From contig JAHZIV010000034.1 in the NCBI GenBank assembly GCA_022601255.1, positions 1-48,284 on the forward strand: a stretch of DNA of 48,284 nt, in the 5' to 3' direction. Both the position numbers and the translations under genes were made by a program. The stretch is from Gammaproteobacteria bacterium. GTDB taxonomy: Bacteria > Pseudomonadota > Gammaproteobacteria > Coxiellales > Coxiellaceae. The notes below the pieces were generated by a model, which saw only the letters and a list, made by a program, of their open reading frames with translations, made no database searches and had not been told where the DNA came from. How positions within the stretch are numbered: position 1 is the first letter of the stretch; the number at the start of each line of letters is the position of its first letter. This document shows, piece after piece, positions 1-7,746 of this stretch.

Positions 1-1094
1 ATCATTTCTTTTTCATGATCGATGTAGACCAATGTATTGGTATCAGCATTAAATGGGTAGCCATCTTCTGATATTTGATTGGCAATAATGACATGGAGAT
101 TCTTTTTGATGCGTTTTTTCTTTGCCGATGCGATTAGGTCTTGTGTTTCAGCACAAAAGCCCACTAAGAATATATCCGGATAATGTTGACCGACATGTTG
201 TAATATGTCGACGGTTCTATTCAGTTTAAGTGTAAGTGGTCCTGGTTGTTTTTTAAGTTTATGCTGATGCGAAGTGCTAGGTGTGTAATCGGCAACAGCT
301 GCTGCGCCAATCATGATATCAACGTTGTTGATATTATCGATAACCGCATTTAACATTTGCTCTGCATTAGTAACATTCACGACCGTGCAATGGGGTGGTG
401 GTTGTAGTTGTGTTGGCCCGCTGATCAGCGTCACGCGCGCACCTTGTTGTTGATAAGTTGTCGCTAGCGCATAACCCATCTTGCCAGAGCTGTGGTTGCT
501 CATAAAACGAATCGGATCAATTTTCTCCTGTGTAGGACCTGCGGTAATTAACACATGAAGACCTGTGTAGGGTAAATTCTTTTGAAAAATGTGTTTAAAA
601 ATATTTTCGGGCTCAGCCATTCTGCCAGCACCGATATCGCCACAGGCTTGTTCTCCTTCATCTGGCATAATGATGTTAAAATTCTGTCGCTTTAGCTTTG
701 TAATATTTTCTTGTGTAATTGCCTTTTCCCACATGACCTTGTTCATTGCTGCTGCGATAAAGCAGGGCGCTTTGCTGGCAAGGCAGAGTGTTGTTAGCAG
801 ATTCTCTGCAAGGCCGTGTGCTAATTTGCTGATCGTTGTCGCAGACGCAGGTGCGATAATAATCTTATCGGCCCATTTGGCTAAGGTAATATGCAACATG
901 GCATCATTGTCATTAAATAGGTCATCATAAACAGGGTTGTGGCTTAGGGCGGCAAAAGTATTGGGGTGAATAAACTGTTTGGCATTTTCTGTCATCACCA
1001 CTTTTACACAGTGATTTGCTTTTGTTAGTAAGCGTACTAATTCACAGGTCTTATAGGCTGCAATACCGCCGGTGATGCCAACGAGAATATTCAT
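1..1094 (-). CDS. coaBC: Phosphopantothenoylcysteine decarboxylase / phosphopantothenate-cysteine ligase, 3' end outside window
   Basis: Bifunctional enzyme of coenzyme A synthesis: the ligase half joins cysteine to 4'-phosphopantothenate using CTP and the flavin-dependent decarboxylase half then yields 4'-phosphopantetheine. Reading minus from the ATG at 1094, the protein begins [20 protein letters not shown], the classic N-terminal flavoprotein (CoaC) signature. Next come an [20 protein letters not shown] segment and AAAMNKVMW, which holds the conserved Asn of the decarboxylase. The CoaB half follows and is still open at position 1 ([16 protein letters not shown]). About 364 codons are present against roughly 400 for the family, so only the last part is missing. 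The ATG overlaps the xseA stop in an ATGA, so the two genes are probably translationally coupled in one operon. Confidence 0.93.
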   Translation of the reverse strand, partial: MNILVGITGGIAAYKTCELVRLLTKANHCVKVVMTENAKQFIHPNTFAALSHNPVYDDLFNDNDAMLHITLAKWADKIIIAPASATTISKLAHGLAENLLTTLCLASKAPCFIAAAMNKVMWEKAITQENITKLKRQNFNIIMPDEGEQACGDIGAGRMAEPENIFKHIFQKNLPYTGLHVLITAGPTQEKIDPIRFMSNHSSGKMGYALATTYQQQGARVTLISGPTQLQPPPHCTVVNVTNAEQMLNAVIDNINNVDIMIGAAAVADYTPSTSHQHKLKKQPGPLTLKLNRTVDILQHVGQHYPDIFLVGFCAETQDLIASAKKKRIKKNLHVIIANQISEDGYPFNADTNTLVYIDHEKEM

Positions 1095-2299
1095 TCAGGT
1101 AATACCTCCTGTACTTTGAGTTTCAATTTGCCATTAGCTAGCTTGGCACTTATGTCTGCACCTTTTTGAGTGTCGTTACATTGTTTGATGATGGCGTCTG
1201 ATTCATCCTGTAAAATAGCATAGCCACGTTGCAGCGTTTGCAGTGGACTGATGGCATCTAATGTGCGGGCGGTTTGTTGCAGTTTTTGGTTGTAGTGTTC
1301 TAGTTGATGTTTCATAGATTGCAGCAGACGTTTTTCAAGATGGTCGAGTTGTTGCATTTGTTCACGGCATTTATCGCCGGGGTGACGCAGACGTTTTTGT
1401 AAGTGCGTGAGTTGTTGGTATTTTAATTGAATGGATTGACAGATAGTGTCATGTAATAAATGGAGTGTGTCACTGAGGTATTGCTGCCATTCTTGAGCAT
1501 TAGGGCTAATGATTTCTGCGGCAGCGGAGGGTGTTGCGGCTCGGGTATCGGCAACGAAGTCTGCGATGGTAAAGTCGATCTCATGCCCCACACCTGTAAC
1601 GATGGGGATATGGCTTGCAAAGATAGCGCGTGCAGTTACTTCTTCATTAAAAGGCCATAGGTCTTCTAGTGATCCGCCACCACGTGCAACGATTAAGGCA
1701 TCACACTCGTTACGTTGATTGGCTTGTTCTATTGCAGATGCAATTTGCGCTGCTGCTTGCTCGCCTTGTACCAAGCTTGGGTAGACAATGACTTTAAGCG
1801 CACTGAATCTACGTTGCAATACTCGCAAAATATCGCGTAATGCAGCGCCAGTGGCTGAGGTGACAACACCGATGCACTGTGGAAATTCGGGTAATGCTTG
1901 TTTGTGTTGTGGATCGAATAAACCTTCTTTATCTAATTGCTTCTTTAATTTTTCAAAGGCAATTTGCAATGCGCCGTCGCCGGCAAGTTGCATGCGGTTA
2001 ATGATGAGTTGATAGTCACCGCGAGCCTCATAGAGACTGACGCGGGCGTGCACCAGTACTTGTTGGCCGTTTTCGGGTGTGAACTCGACGTTGCGACGTG
2101 ACATGCGAAACAGTGCGCAGCGCACTTGTGCGTTTTGATCTTTTAGCGAGAAATAGACATGTCCGGAACTGGGGCAAGAGAGATTGGAAATCTCGCCGAG
2201 AATCCAGAGGCTACGTAAACCTTCTTCGAGTAGTGACTTTGCAGTTGCATTTAATTGCGAAACTGTAAAAACGTCTGTGTCGATTGCTGTTTGTTGCAT
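1091..2299 (-). CDS. xseA: Exodeoxyribonuclease VII large subunit
   Basis: Large subunit of the single-strand-specific exonuclease VII, which degrades ssDNA to oligonucleotides in repair and recombination. The N-terminal 100 residues form the OB-fold ([47 protein letters not shown]). The catalytic domain follows, with [34 protein letters not shown] and [20 protein letters not shown], then ATPSAAAEI and a long helical coiled-coil C-terminus. At 402 aa it is slightly shorter than the usual 440-460 because the coiled coil is reduced. The start at 2299 is the only one that keeps the full OB-fold. It lies upstream of coaBC with a 4-nt overlap. The small subunit xseB is not in this window. Confidence 0.95.
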   Translation of the reverse strand: MQQTAIDTDVFTVSQLNATAKSLLEEGLRSLWILGEISNLSCPSSGHVYFSLKDQNAQVRCALFRMSRRNVEFTPENGQQVLVHARVSLYEARGDYQLIINRMQLAGDGALQIAFEKLKKQLDKEGLFDPQHKQALPEFPQCIGVVTSATGAALRDILRVLQRRFSALKVIVYPSLVQGEQAAAQIASAIEQANQRNECDALIVARGGGSLEDLWPFNEEVTARAIFASHIPIVTGVGHEIDFTIADFVADTRAATPSAAAEIISPNAQEWQQYLSDTLHLLHDTICQSIQLKYQQLTHLQKRLRHPGDKCREQMQQLDHLEKRLLQSMKHQLEHYNQKLQQTARTLDAISPLQTLQRGYAILQDESDAIIKQCNDTQKGADISAKLANGKLKLKVQEVLPE

Positions 2300-2322
2300 T
2301 GTTTATTTATCCATTTACACTT

Positions 2323-2432
2323 AACGCACTCAGTGACTCTCCAATGCTCTTTTACTTTATGGCTCGCCTCCATTCCGTCGGCTGCGCTTTACTTCCGTAA
2401 AGGGCATTAAAGATTCACCTTCTGAGTGCGTT
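2323..2432. repeat. Long imperfect inverted repeat
   Basis: The outer arms are perfect 11-mers, AACGCACTCAG at 2323-2333 and CTGAGTGCGTT at 2422-2432. Inside them pairing continues imperfectly: ATGCTCTTTTA near 2343 faces TAAAGGGCAT near 2398. No coding potential is seen. The structure suggests a MITE-like remnant or a structured RNA. Confidence 0.5.
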
Positions 2433-2452
2433 GTAACTTTGCTATTTGCATG

Positions 2453-2575
2453 GTGAGCAATCGCAGCGGGAAGCATGAGATAATTGAAAGCGAGTCGACT
2501 AGGTCACAAGGATGTGAGCGGGACATCCATGGATGGATAAGTTTGGAGACGAGTCTTCAATTATCGATTGCTTAC
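2453..2575. repeat. Second long imperfect inverted repeat
   Basis: GTGAGCAATCG at 2453-2463 faces CGATTGCTTAC at 2565-2575 with one mismatch. Inside, ATAATTGAA near 2481 faces TTCAATTAT near 2556, and the centre has GGATGT/ACATCC and the palindrome ATCCATGGAT. It lies 20 nt from the first inverted repeat; the pair may be one composite element. Confidence 0.45.
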
Positions 2576-2607
2576 AAAGCTAGCGATTAACTCGCTACCT
2601 TTGTCAG

Positions 2608-2636
2608 TTGCTAAGCCACCTCAGCTTGCGTATCAT
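2608..2636 (+). promoter_or_regulatory. Candidate sigma-70 promoter for tsaB
   Basis: TTGCTA at 2608-2613, a 17-nt spacer and TATCAT at 2631-2636, about 28 nt before the tsaB ATG. The spacing is ideal and the hexamers are moderate matches. Confidence 0.35.
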
Positions 2637-2663
2637 AGCCGATTTTAGCGTGAAATACAGCAG

Positions 2664-3299
2664 ATGATCATACTCGGAATTGAAACAGCAACACCTCAAT
2701 GCTCAGTGGCACTGCTCAAAGGTGAGCAACTGTTCGAAAGACGCCAATCCGCCGACAGAAAACATACTGAATGGCTGCTACCCTTTGTTCAAGAGTGCTT
2801 ACTTGAGGCAGAAATTGAGCCCAAACAACTCGATGCCGTCGCTTTTGGAGACGGGCCCGGTAGTTTTATGGGTGTGCGACTTGCCGCCACGGCGGCACAA
2901 GGGCTTGCCTATGCAGCGGATTGCCCCGTGATTCCTGTTTCAACCCTGCAAATTTTGGCTCAAACCGCCTATCAACAACTCGGGCTTAAGCAAGTCTTAG
3001 CGGGCTGGGATGCACGTATGCAGGAGTTTTATTGGGGTTGTTATGAGCTTGGTCAACAAGGCCTGATGCAGCCATTACAGCAGGATCAGTTAGTAGCACC
3101 AAACGATTTTATACGCCCAGAACAGGCCTCAGAGTGGCCGGGTGTCGGCAATGCCTGGTCGACTTATTCGGTTGAGATTGAGTTTCATGAGCTGTTTCCA
3201 GAAGCCTCAGCCTTGATTGATATTGCGATTCAGGATTATCGTGATGGCAACACCAAGCCTGCAGTTGATGCAACTCCTCGATATTTAAGGGGAATTTAA
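2664..3299 (+). CDS. tsaB: tRNA threonylcarbamoyladenosine (t6A) biosynthesis protein TsaB
   Basis: TsaB is the inactive kinase-like partner of TsaD in the TsaBDE complex, which transfers threonylcarbamoyl to A37 of ANN-decoding tRNAs in the cytoplasm. The ASKHA-fold start MIILGIETATPQCSVALLKG is clear, as are RKHTEWLLPFVQECL and the strongly conserved GDGPGSFMGVRLAATAAQGL near residues 63-82. Length (211 aa) is close to the family norm of about 230. The gene stands alone, divergent from xseA, with a candidate promoter directly upstream and no obvious terminator after its stop. Confidence 0.93.
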   Translation: MIILGIETATPQCSVALLKGEQLFERRQSADRKHTEWLLPFVQECLLEAEIEPKQLDAVAFGDGPGSFMGVRLAATAAQGLAYAADCPVIPVSTLQILAQTAYQQLGLKQVLAGWDARMQEFYWGCYELGQQGLMQPLQQDQLVAPNDFIRPEQASEWPGVGNAWSTYSVEIEFHELFPEASALIDIAIQDYRDGNTKPAVDATPRYLRGI

Positions 3300-3328
3300 C
3301 TGCCTGCATCATTAAGTCGAATTCTAGC

Positions 3329-3356
3329 TTGTAAATAAACACGCCTGTGTTATATT
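3329..3356 (+). promoter_or_regulatory. Candidate sigma-70 promoter for the small secreted protein gene
   Basis: TTGTAA at 3329-3334, a 16-nt spacer and TATATT at 3351-3356. A GAGGA ribosome binding site near 3380 precedes the ATG at 3392. Confidence 0.45.
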
Positions 3357-3391
3357 TGATCAGCATAAAATCAAGTAGATGAGGATTTAAT

Positions 3392-3817
3392 ATGAAATTA
3401 AGACTGGCGATAGCAACATTATTTTTAGGTCTATCTTCATTGGCATTGGCCGATGGGGGCTACAACCTAACTTGCCCTTCTCCTGCGCAAATGCCGGATA
3501 AACTGGTTTCCGGGACTACGTTTAGTAGTAATGGTGTTTCGTGGTCTTTTCATACAGAGCCCAATGGTAGCTCCTATCAGAAAAAACCCACGTTGGAATT
3601 TATTGGTGCAGTAGGTTCTGGTGTAAAGGTCTCTGACATACAAGCCATTTCTTGTGTCTATATTGATTCTGATAACAGTTGGTATTGGATTATGTCTAAC
3701 GGCGGTAACCGCTATCTTTTAAACCCAGAAAATTTTACTTACAGAGGCACGAAGGATACACCCGCATGCAATATTCCGAATCATAGCGAAGAGTGTACTT
3801 TTAAACTGAACCAGTAG
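3392..3817 (+). CDS. Small secreted protein of unknown function, four cysteines
   Basis: I cannot assign a function. The 141-aa product opens with a good Sec signal peptide (MKLRLAIATLFLGLSSLALA, cleavage likely before DGGYN). The mature part of about 120 residues is rich in Ser, Asn, Tyr and Trp and contains four cysteines (in TCPSP, SCVYID, PACNI and EECTF), suggesting a small disulfide-bonded periplasmic or exported beta protein. It loosely resembles the DUF3757-type small secreted proteins of Legionella, but I could not test this. It is monocistronic: promoter upstream, good GAGGA ribosome binding site, and a terminator hairpin that overlaps the stop codon. Confidence 0.75.
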   Translation: MKLRLAIATLFLGLSSLALADGGYNLTCPSPAQMPDKLVSGTTFSSNGVSWSFHTEPNGSSYQKKPTLEFIGAVGSGVKVSDIQAISCVYIDSDNSWYWIMSNGGNRYLLNPENFTYRGTKDTPACNIPNHSEECTFKLNQ

Positions 3818-3840
3818 ATTCAGTTTAATAAATATTTTTT
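3801..3840 (+). terminator. Rho-independent terminator
   Basis: A perfect 9-bp stem TTAAACTGA (3801-3809) / TCAGTTTAA (3820-3828) with a 10-nt loop, followed by a run of six T at 3835-3840. The TAG stop of the secreted protein gene lies in the loop, so the terminator overlaps the coding end. The T-run touches the end of the convergent 377-aa gene; on the minus strand no T-run follows the stem. Confidence 0.75.
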
Positions 3841-4972
3841 ATCCAATCTTTGCTTTTGGTGCTGTAGTGTAGTGAGCAATTCTTTCAACCATGTGGTGAC
3901 CAAAAAGGCCGCCTGCAAAGCCTGACACTAAACTCACACCTGTTTTTAATGCAGTAAGACTGCTGTGATTCATCGCTATATTAGCTGCCATACTGACGGC
4001 ATTGCTGGATAGTCGAGCATGAGTATTATCCATGCCGGCTAATTTGCTCATCCCAAGCGCAGTCGTTGCGAAGAGTGCAGGATACACGGTGCTACTCAAA
4101 TAAAGGGATAGCACAATATTTAATGCATGTAGTACCCACTCAGTCGATTCATTGTCAACACAGGTATTGAGTGATTTACGTAGTACATTCGTCATTGCAC
4201 TAGACAATGCACCCTCAATAGCGGATGAGGCAGCTGTTCTAGCGACATCCTCTACACCCATTAAGAACTGATCTATTTGTTCCTGCTGTGCTCTGGCAAT
4301 TTTTTCTAGTTCTTCTTGGTGATGCTGTTCCAGTGCGCCCTCAAAAGTCTTTAAGTCTTCCCCCATCACTGTTTTATACTTATTATAGTAGCGTGTATAC
4401 TCATCCAAGATTCCGGGAATTTGTGTTTTATCAATAAAGGGAGTCTCAGCATCGAGTACGGGTTGATTATCGGCGCCATGCATTATCATGAGAGCCATCA
4501 ATTTATATTTCATAGCCATATTAGTTTTAGGGTCTAGGGCATTTTTTCGTGCTACGATATCCTCTTGTTGTTGGACTATATGATCTAGACATTCTTTTAG
4601 TATTTCAGGCGAAATTATGCTGCCTAAGTCAATGTGACTATGAGAAATATGTTGTTTTAACTGAGCTGGAGTTTGTGGTGGGTGGAGGTGTTGAATATCG
4701 TGTGGGAGGTAAGTTTTGACGAGTTTGTGCCGGAAGTCTCTGTGTGGCATGCCCATCACTGCAGGGTCTGTTGAGAGATCAGGAAATTCTTGATCAGTAA
4801 TAGGTTGTGTCATTGCATCATAAAGTGTTAGGACAGTGCCTCGGATACTAATGCCTCCGAGTAGCAAGCGGCACTTTTCGCCAAACGTTGTGCATGTATC
4901 AAATACATAGGTAAATAAAGGTGCTTTTGCGGTTGTATTAGTGGTAAATACTTTGTTTCTCAGTTGAGGCAT
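3839..4972 (-). CDS. Unknown 377-aa protein, candidate secreted effector under a PmrA-like promoter
   Basis: No family recognised. The N-terminal 250 residues look soluble and largely helical, with a coiled-coil-like stretch rich in Glu and Gln (LEQHHQEELEKIARAQQEQ). The C-terminal third has two hydrophobic segments, around residues 275-310 (ALNIVLSLYLSSTVYPALFA) and 340-365 (GVSLVSGFAGGLFGHH), which could be membrane hairpins. The start is supported by an AGGAAG ribosome binding site 5 nt from the ATG. Upstream is a tandem-repeat box of PmrA type spaced 7 bp from a TACAAT -10 box. The promoter, the unrelated neighbours and the membrane-active-looking tail fit a type IV effector; this is inference, and a chromosomal membrane-associated protein of other role is equally open. 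Confidence 0.7.
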   Translation of the reverse strand: MPQLRNKVFTTNTTAKAPLFTYVFDTCTTFGEKCRLLLGGISIRGTVLTLYDAMTQPITDQEFPDLSTDPAVMGMPHRDFRHKLVKTYLPHDIQHLHPPQTPAQLKQHISHSHIDLGSIISPEILKECLDHIVQQQEDIVARKNALDPKTNMAMKYKLMALMIMHGADNQPVLDAETPFIDKTQIPGILDEYTRYYNKYKTVMGEDLKTFEGALEQHHQEELEKIARAQQEQIDQFLMGVEDVARTAASSAIEGALSSAMTNVLRKSLNTCVDNESTEWVLHALNIVLSLYLSSTVYPALFATTALGMSKLAGMDNTHARLSSNAVSMAANIAMNHSSLTALKTGVSLVSGFAGGLFGHHMVERIAHYTTAPKAKIG

Positions 4973-5002
4973 TGTTTCTTCCTGTTTATTTGTATGGACG
5001 TA

Positions 5003-5035
5003 ATTGTATAAACTTTATATTAAAATAATGTTAAT
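5003..5035 (-). promoter_or_regulatory. PmrA-like box and -10 element for the 377-aa gene
   Basis: On the minus strand the 20-mer at 5035-5016 reads ATTAACATTATTTTAATATA: TTAAC and TTAAT direct repeats 11 bp apart, against the published Legionella/Coxiella PmrA consensus of two cTTAATatT units. Exactly 7 bp follow before TACAAT (5008-5003), the same spacing as at 40078-40110. The box covers the -35 position. Confidence 0.6.
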
Positions 5036-5042
5036 TATATTA

Positions 5043-5075
5043 TTTAATACTCTCTTAAGGTTCGGCTGTTAGACT
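5043..5075 (+). promoter_or_regulatory. PmrA-like box and weak -10 element for the small coiled-coil gene
   Basis: TTTAATACTCTCTTAAGGTT at 5043-5062 holds TTAAT and TTAAG 11 bp apart and shares its first nine bases with the box before the giant gene. After 7 bp comes TAGACT (5070-5075), a 4/6 match to the -10 consensus. It points away from the box of the 377-aa gene, so the two lie back to back. Confidence 0.45.
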
Positions 5076-5101
5076 GGGCCAAATAGACAAAGAAGAGATG
5101 C

Positions 5102-5410
5102 GTGAATATGTTAAAAAAACTACTAACAGTCAGTGTGTTATGTGTTTCTGCGGGAATTTTTACTACGAGTTTTGCGGCTGTGAAGCCAGCGGACACGCAG
5201 GCGAAAGGTGTGCAGCAGGCGGTACAGTCGTTGCAGCAGCAAATCCAGCAGGTTTCGAGTAGTGTGCCGGCGCAGATGCAGAAGTTGCAGGCGCAAAATC
5301 AGAAACAGTTGAAGCAATTTGAAGTGCAAACACAGGCGCAGATCACAAATCTACAAAATGAAATTGAACAGGTGCATAAAGAAGTCCACCAGTTAGAGCA
5401 AATTAAATAA
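5102..5410 (+). CDS. Small periplasmic coiled-coil protein, unknown function
   Basis: A 102-aa product: signal peptide (MLKKLLTVSVLCVSAGIFTT...SFAA), then about 75 residues almost entirely of heptad-like, Gln- and Val-rich coiled coil (VQQAVQSLQQQIQQVSSSV and QNEIEQVHKEVHQLEQIK). No cysteine follows the signal, so it is not a lipoprotein; a soluble periplasmic oligomer is likely. GTG at 5102 or ATG at 5108 can serve as start: AGAAGAG at 5091-5097 is 4 nt from the first and 10 nt from the second, and the ATG gives the more typical signal peptide. It is divergent from the 377-aa gene. Function unknown. Confidence 0.75.
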   Translation: MNMLKKLLTVSVLCVSAGIFTTSFAAVKPADTQAKGVQQAVQSLQQQIQQVSSSVPAQMQKLQAQNQKQLKQFEVQTQAQITNLQNEIEQVHKEVHQLEQIK

Positions 5411-5425
5411 GATGCTCTAGTTGGA

Positions 5426-5466
5426 GCATGCGCTTAACCAACCTCCCTCTCAGATAAGGCGCATGC
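5426..5466. repeat. Inverted repeat after the coiled-coil gene
   Basis: GCATGCGCTTA (5426-5436) faces TAAGGCGCATGC (5455-5466), one bulged base, 18-nt loop. A smaller ATGCTC/GAGCAT hairpin lies just before it (5412-5429). Neither is followed by a T-run, so a terminator role is not shown. Confidence 0.45.
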
Positions 5467-5588
5467 GGGACTTCGTCTATATTCAGTAGCCCTCGTTTGG
5501 GTCTGCTTATCTATGGATCCTTTTGAATGATAACGTTCGCTGTACTATAAGCGTATGCAGTGGAAAGCGGCGAGGAGGTGGCGCGGAG

Positions 5589-5640
5589 GCGGGGTCCCCG
5601 ACCGCGCAGCGGTGGGGTGCCGAAGCAGCCGGATCCCCGC
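5589..5640. repeat. GC-rich nested hairpin between coiled-coil gene and sbcB
   Basis: The stretch 5565-5645 is far richer in G+C than its surroundings. An outer stem GCGGGG (5589-5594) / CCCCGC (5635-5640) encloses a strong inner hairpin: CCCC, bulged G, ACCGC, loop GCA, GCGGT, GGGG (5596-5617). It lies just past the sbcB stop on minus and could stabilise or end that transcript, or be a repeat element of foreign composition. Confidence 0.5.
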
Positions 5641-5677
5641 AGCCGTTTGGTTTTATTATTAAGACTCTTTGATGGCC

Positions 5678-7075
5678 TTATTGGTTTGAGACTGCAGCCC
5701 AGATAGCTTCAAATGCATTTAATAGTTGTAGCTGCTCTTTATCGAGCGTTTGCTCTTTTTTAATTGTTTCAACGTCATGTAATGCTTGTGTCATGTCATA
5801 GTGCTTCTGACCACGATAATCCAACGTGTTCATCGGAGTAGCAGGGCTCTCTAGTGATAGCTGATCCGAAAAATTTCTCTGTAGAATGCGTAACGCTTGT
5901 TGCTGGCGCTTGGGGCAATGAAACTGTTCGAGTACAGCTTGCTTTTGTGAGACATCTGCTTGGTGGAAGCGCTCGAATTGGGTTAATTGTTGTTTGGTTG
6001 GGAAGTCAAACTCATACAATGCAGCATCAATGTCAAGATTCGGTACCGCCTCGTATTGATATTCTTGATAGTGCTGCGTGATCTTAAATAAAAGATCAAG
6101 ATTATCTCCCAACCACTGAATGTTTTTCTCCATTTCTTCAAGACGAGCAATGTCTAATTTCTTCATGAAGCGTTCATGAGGTGGTAGAATGATATCTTGC
6201 TCGGCCACTTTTTTACGAATCACAAAACAATGCTGCTCAACAGTATCAATAGTTGCCTCACGCAGTTCCGGTAAATCTAGCCGTAAAAATAAAATTTGAT
6301 TCTTATAGTGTTGGTGTGTACCAAGATGCAAAACAGGTGCCTGGAAGTTCTTATTAAACCCCAGTTTGCCCATCACCAATAATGCTTTGCGAAATTGACG
6401 GTTGTTAGACTCTATTACCGTTGGGCATTGTGCAATTCGTTGTAGATCAGTGGGCTTGTTAAAATAGCCGAGTAGATAATTCCACATGTCCTCATTTTGA
6501 TGCAGTTGCCTTGCAAGTGCTAGGGTAATTTCAACATCAACCAACGCATCATGTGCCTGCCCGTGCACCCATTGATTTTGCTGATTAAGATTCTCTAACT
6601 TTAGAGAGATTTTACCGTCAACCATCGGCCACTGAATAGCATTATTGCCAAACAGGTAATTGATGATAGTAATAGGGTAGATATCCATGCGGCTACAGTG
6701 ATTCGCATACTGATGAGTGTAGGGTGTCAGTAGATTGCGATGAAATGCAAAGCGGAGAAACTCATCATCAAAACCCAGTGTGTTATAGCCGAGTGACGTA
6801 GTGGCAGGTTGATTGATGATCGCATGAATTTTTTTAATCGCATCATACTCACAAAGCGCATTACTATCTTGCATCGATTCTAGGCTGATGCGATGCGTAA
6901 TCAATGCATAAGGTGATGGTGTAATGTCATCACGTAGACGCACTTGAATGTTGTGTCGCTCTATTTCATTTAAATTTAAATCCGTTCGGATAGCTGCAAA
7001 TTGAAGTATTTGATCGAAACAACAATTAAGCCCTGTGGTTTCAATGTCATAAAAAAGATAGCTTGGTGCTGTCAT
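5678..7075 (-). CDS. sbcB: Exodeoxyribonuclease I
   Basis: Exonuclease I, a 3'-5' ssDNA exonuclease of the DEDDh family acting in mismatch repair and recombination. The N-terminal exonuclease domain shows FYDIETTG (first Asp and Glu, near residues 9-13), LGYNTLGFDDEFLRFAF and HDALVDVEITLALARQL (later acidic ligands, near residue 185). It is followed by the SH3-like and helical C-terminal parts typical of ExoI. Length 465 aa compares with 475 in E. coli. The ATG overlaps the TAA of the upstream response regulator in TAATG, so the genes are coupled. An sbcB linked to a GacA/LetA-type regulator differs from the E. coli uvrY-uvrC arrangement. Confidence 0.94.
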   Translation of the reverse strand: MTAPSYLFYDIETTGLNCCFDQILQFAAIRTDLNLNEIERHNIQVRLRDDITPSPYALITHRISLESMQDSNALCEYDAIKKIHAIINQPATTSLGYNTLGFDDEFLRFAFHRNLLTPYTHQYANHCSRMDIYPITIINYLFGNNAIQWPMVDGKISLKLENLNQQNQWVHGQAHDALVDVEITLALARQLHQNEDMWNYLLGYFNKPTDLQRIAQCPTVIESNNRQFRKALLVMGKLGFNKNFQAPVLHLGTHQHYKNQILFLRLDLPELREATIDTVEQHCFVIRKKVAEQDIILPPHERFMKKLDIARLEEMEKNIQWLGDNLDLLFKITQHYQEYQYEAVPNLDIDAALYEFDFPTKQQLTQFERFHQADVSQKQAVLEQFHCPKRQQQALRILQRNFSDQLSLESPATPMNTLDYRGQKHYDMTQALHDVETIKKEQTLDKEQLQLLNAFEAIWAAVSNQ

Positions 7076-7713
7076 TAGGATTCAATTTCAACGAGTTTGT
7101 TTTTTAAGGCAAATAAAATCAACTCAACATCATTGTGCACGCCAAGTTTTTCGTAGATTTTATAGCGATACGAGCAGACTGTTTTGGGGCTGATATGTAA
7201 AATGTCTGCGATAGTTTCAATATTCATGTTTTGTGCGATCAATAAAATAATTTGTAATTCGCGATTGGTGAGCGAGCTAATAGGAGAATCTTTTTGGTGG
7301 ATTTTGTTAAGAATAATTTGAGATGCAATTTGTGGACTGATGTAGGTTTTACCTTTGTACACGGTTTTAATTGCTTCTACCATTTCATCTTTCGACATGT
7401 CTTTCGTCAGGTAGCCCCGCACGCCCGCGTTTAGCAAGCGATAAATAAAAGCATTATGCATCCCGGCAGTTAAAATCATTATCTTTGTGTTAGATTGGAT
7501 GCGTTTTAATTTTTCAGCAACTTCTAATCCATTAATGCCAGGAAGGTTGAAGTCAAGTAGCACAATATCAAGTTTATTGTTTCGAACAAATTCGATTGCC
7601 TCATTACCATCAGCCGCTTGTCCAACAATCTTAACGCTTTTGTCATCTTTAAATAATTGCGTGATGGCTTTGCGTACAAGGTTATGATCTTCCACAATGA
7701 GTGTGCGAATCAT
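7075..7713 (-). CDS. NarL/FixJ-family response regulator, GacA/UvrY/LetA type
   Basis: A two-component response regulator. Receiver domain: MIRTLIVEDHNLVRKAI carries the acidic pocket (E8, D9), LDIVLLDFNLPGINGLEVA the phospho-acceptor D54, then ILTAG and RGYLTKDMS with the conserved Thr and Lys. A LuxR-type HTH follows from about residue 145 (SSLTNRELQIILLIAQN, IADILHISPKTVCSYRYKIY). The size and D54 position match GacA/UvrY/LetA, which in gammaproteobacteria answer to a BarA/LetS kinase and switch on CsrA-binding small RNAs; in Legionella this drives the transmissive phase. The specific orthology is inferred. No kinase lies nearby. It sits 33 nt after another response regulator and is coupled to sbcB. 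Confidence 0.88.
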   Translation of the reverse strand: MIRTLIVEDHNLVRKAITQLFKDDKSVKIVGQAADGNEAIEFVRNNKLDIVLLDFNLPGINGLEVAEKLKRIQSNTKIMILTAGMHNAFIYRLLNAGVRGYLTKDMSKDEMVEAIKTVYKGKTYISPQIASQIILNKIHQKDSPISSLTNRELQIILLIAQNMNIETIADILHISPKTVCSYRYKIYEKLGVHNDVELILFALKNKLVEIES

Positions 7714-7746
7714 TAGCTGCTACCCGTTACTTAATTAAAACTGTGG

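Larger units (their letters stand above)
2300..2663. other. Intergenic region between divergent xseA and tsaB
   Basis: This 364-nt gap between the two starts holds no convincing gene. It contains two long imperfect inverted repeats (2323-2432 and 2453-2575), a small perfect inverted repeat (TAGCGA, 5-nt loop, TCGCTA at 2581-2597) and a candidate tsaB promoter. A structured non-coding element or a decayed repeat insertion is possible, but nothing in the sequence names it. Confidence 0.6.

Noticed and set aside
589-930. Plus-strand open frame inside coaBC
   Set aside because: It lies opposite the conserved flavoprotein domain of coaBC, has no ribosome binding site and no family likeness.
5426-5466. 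Inverted repeat as terminator of the coiled-coil gene
   Set aside because: No T-run follows either arm, so only a repeat or hairpin can be claimed.
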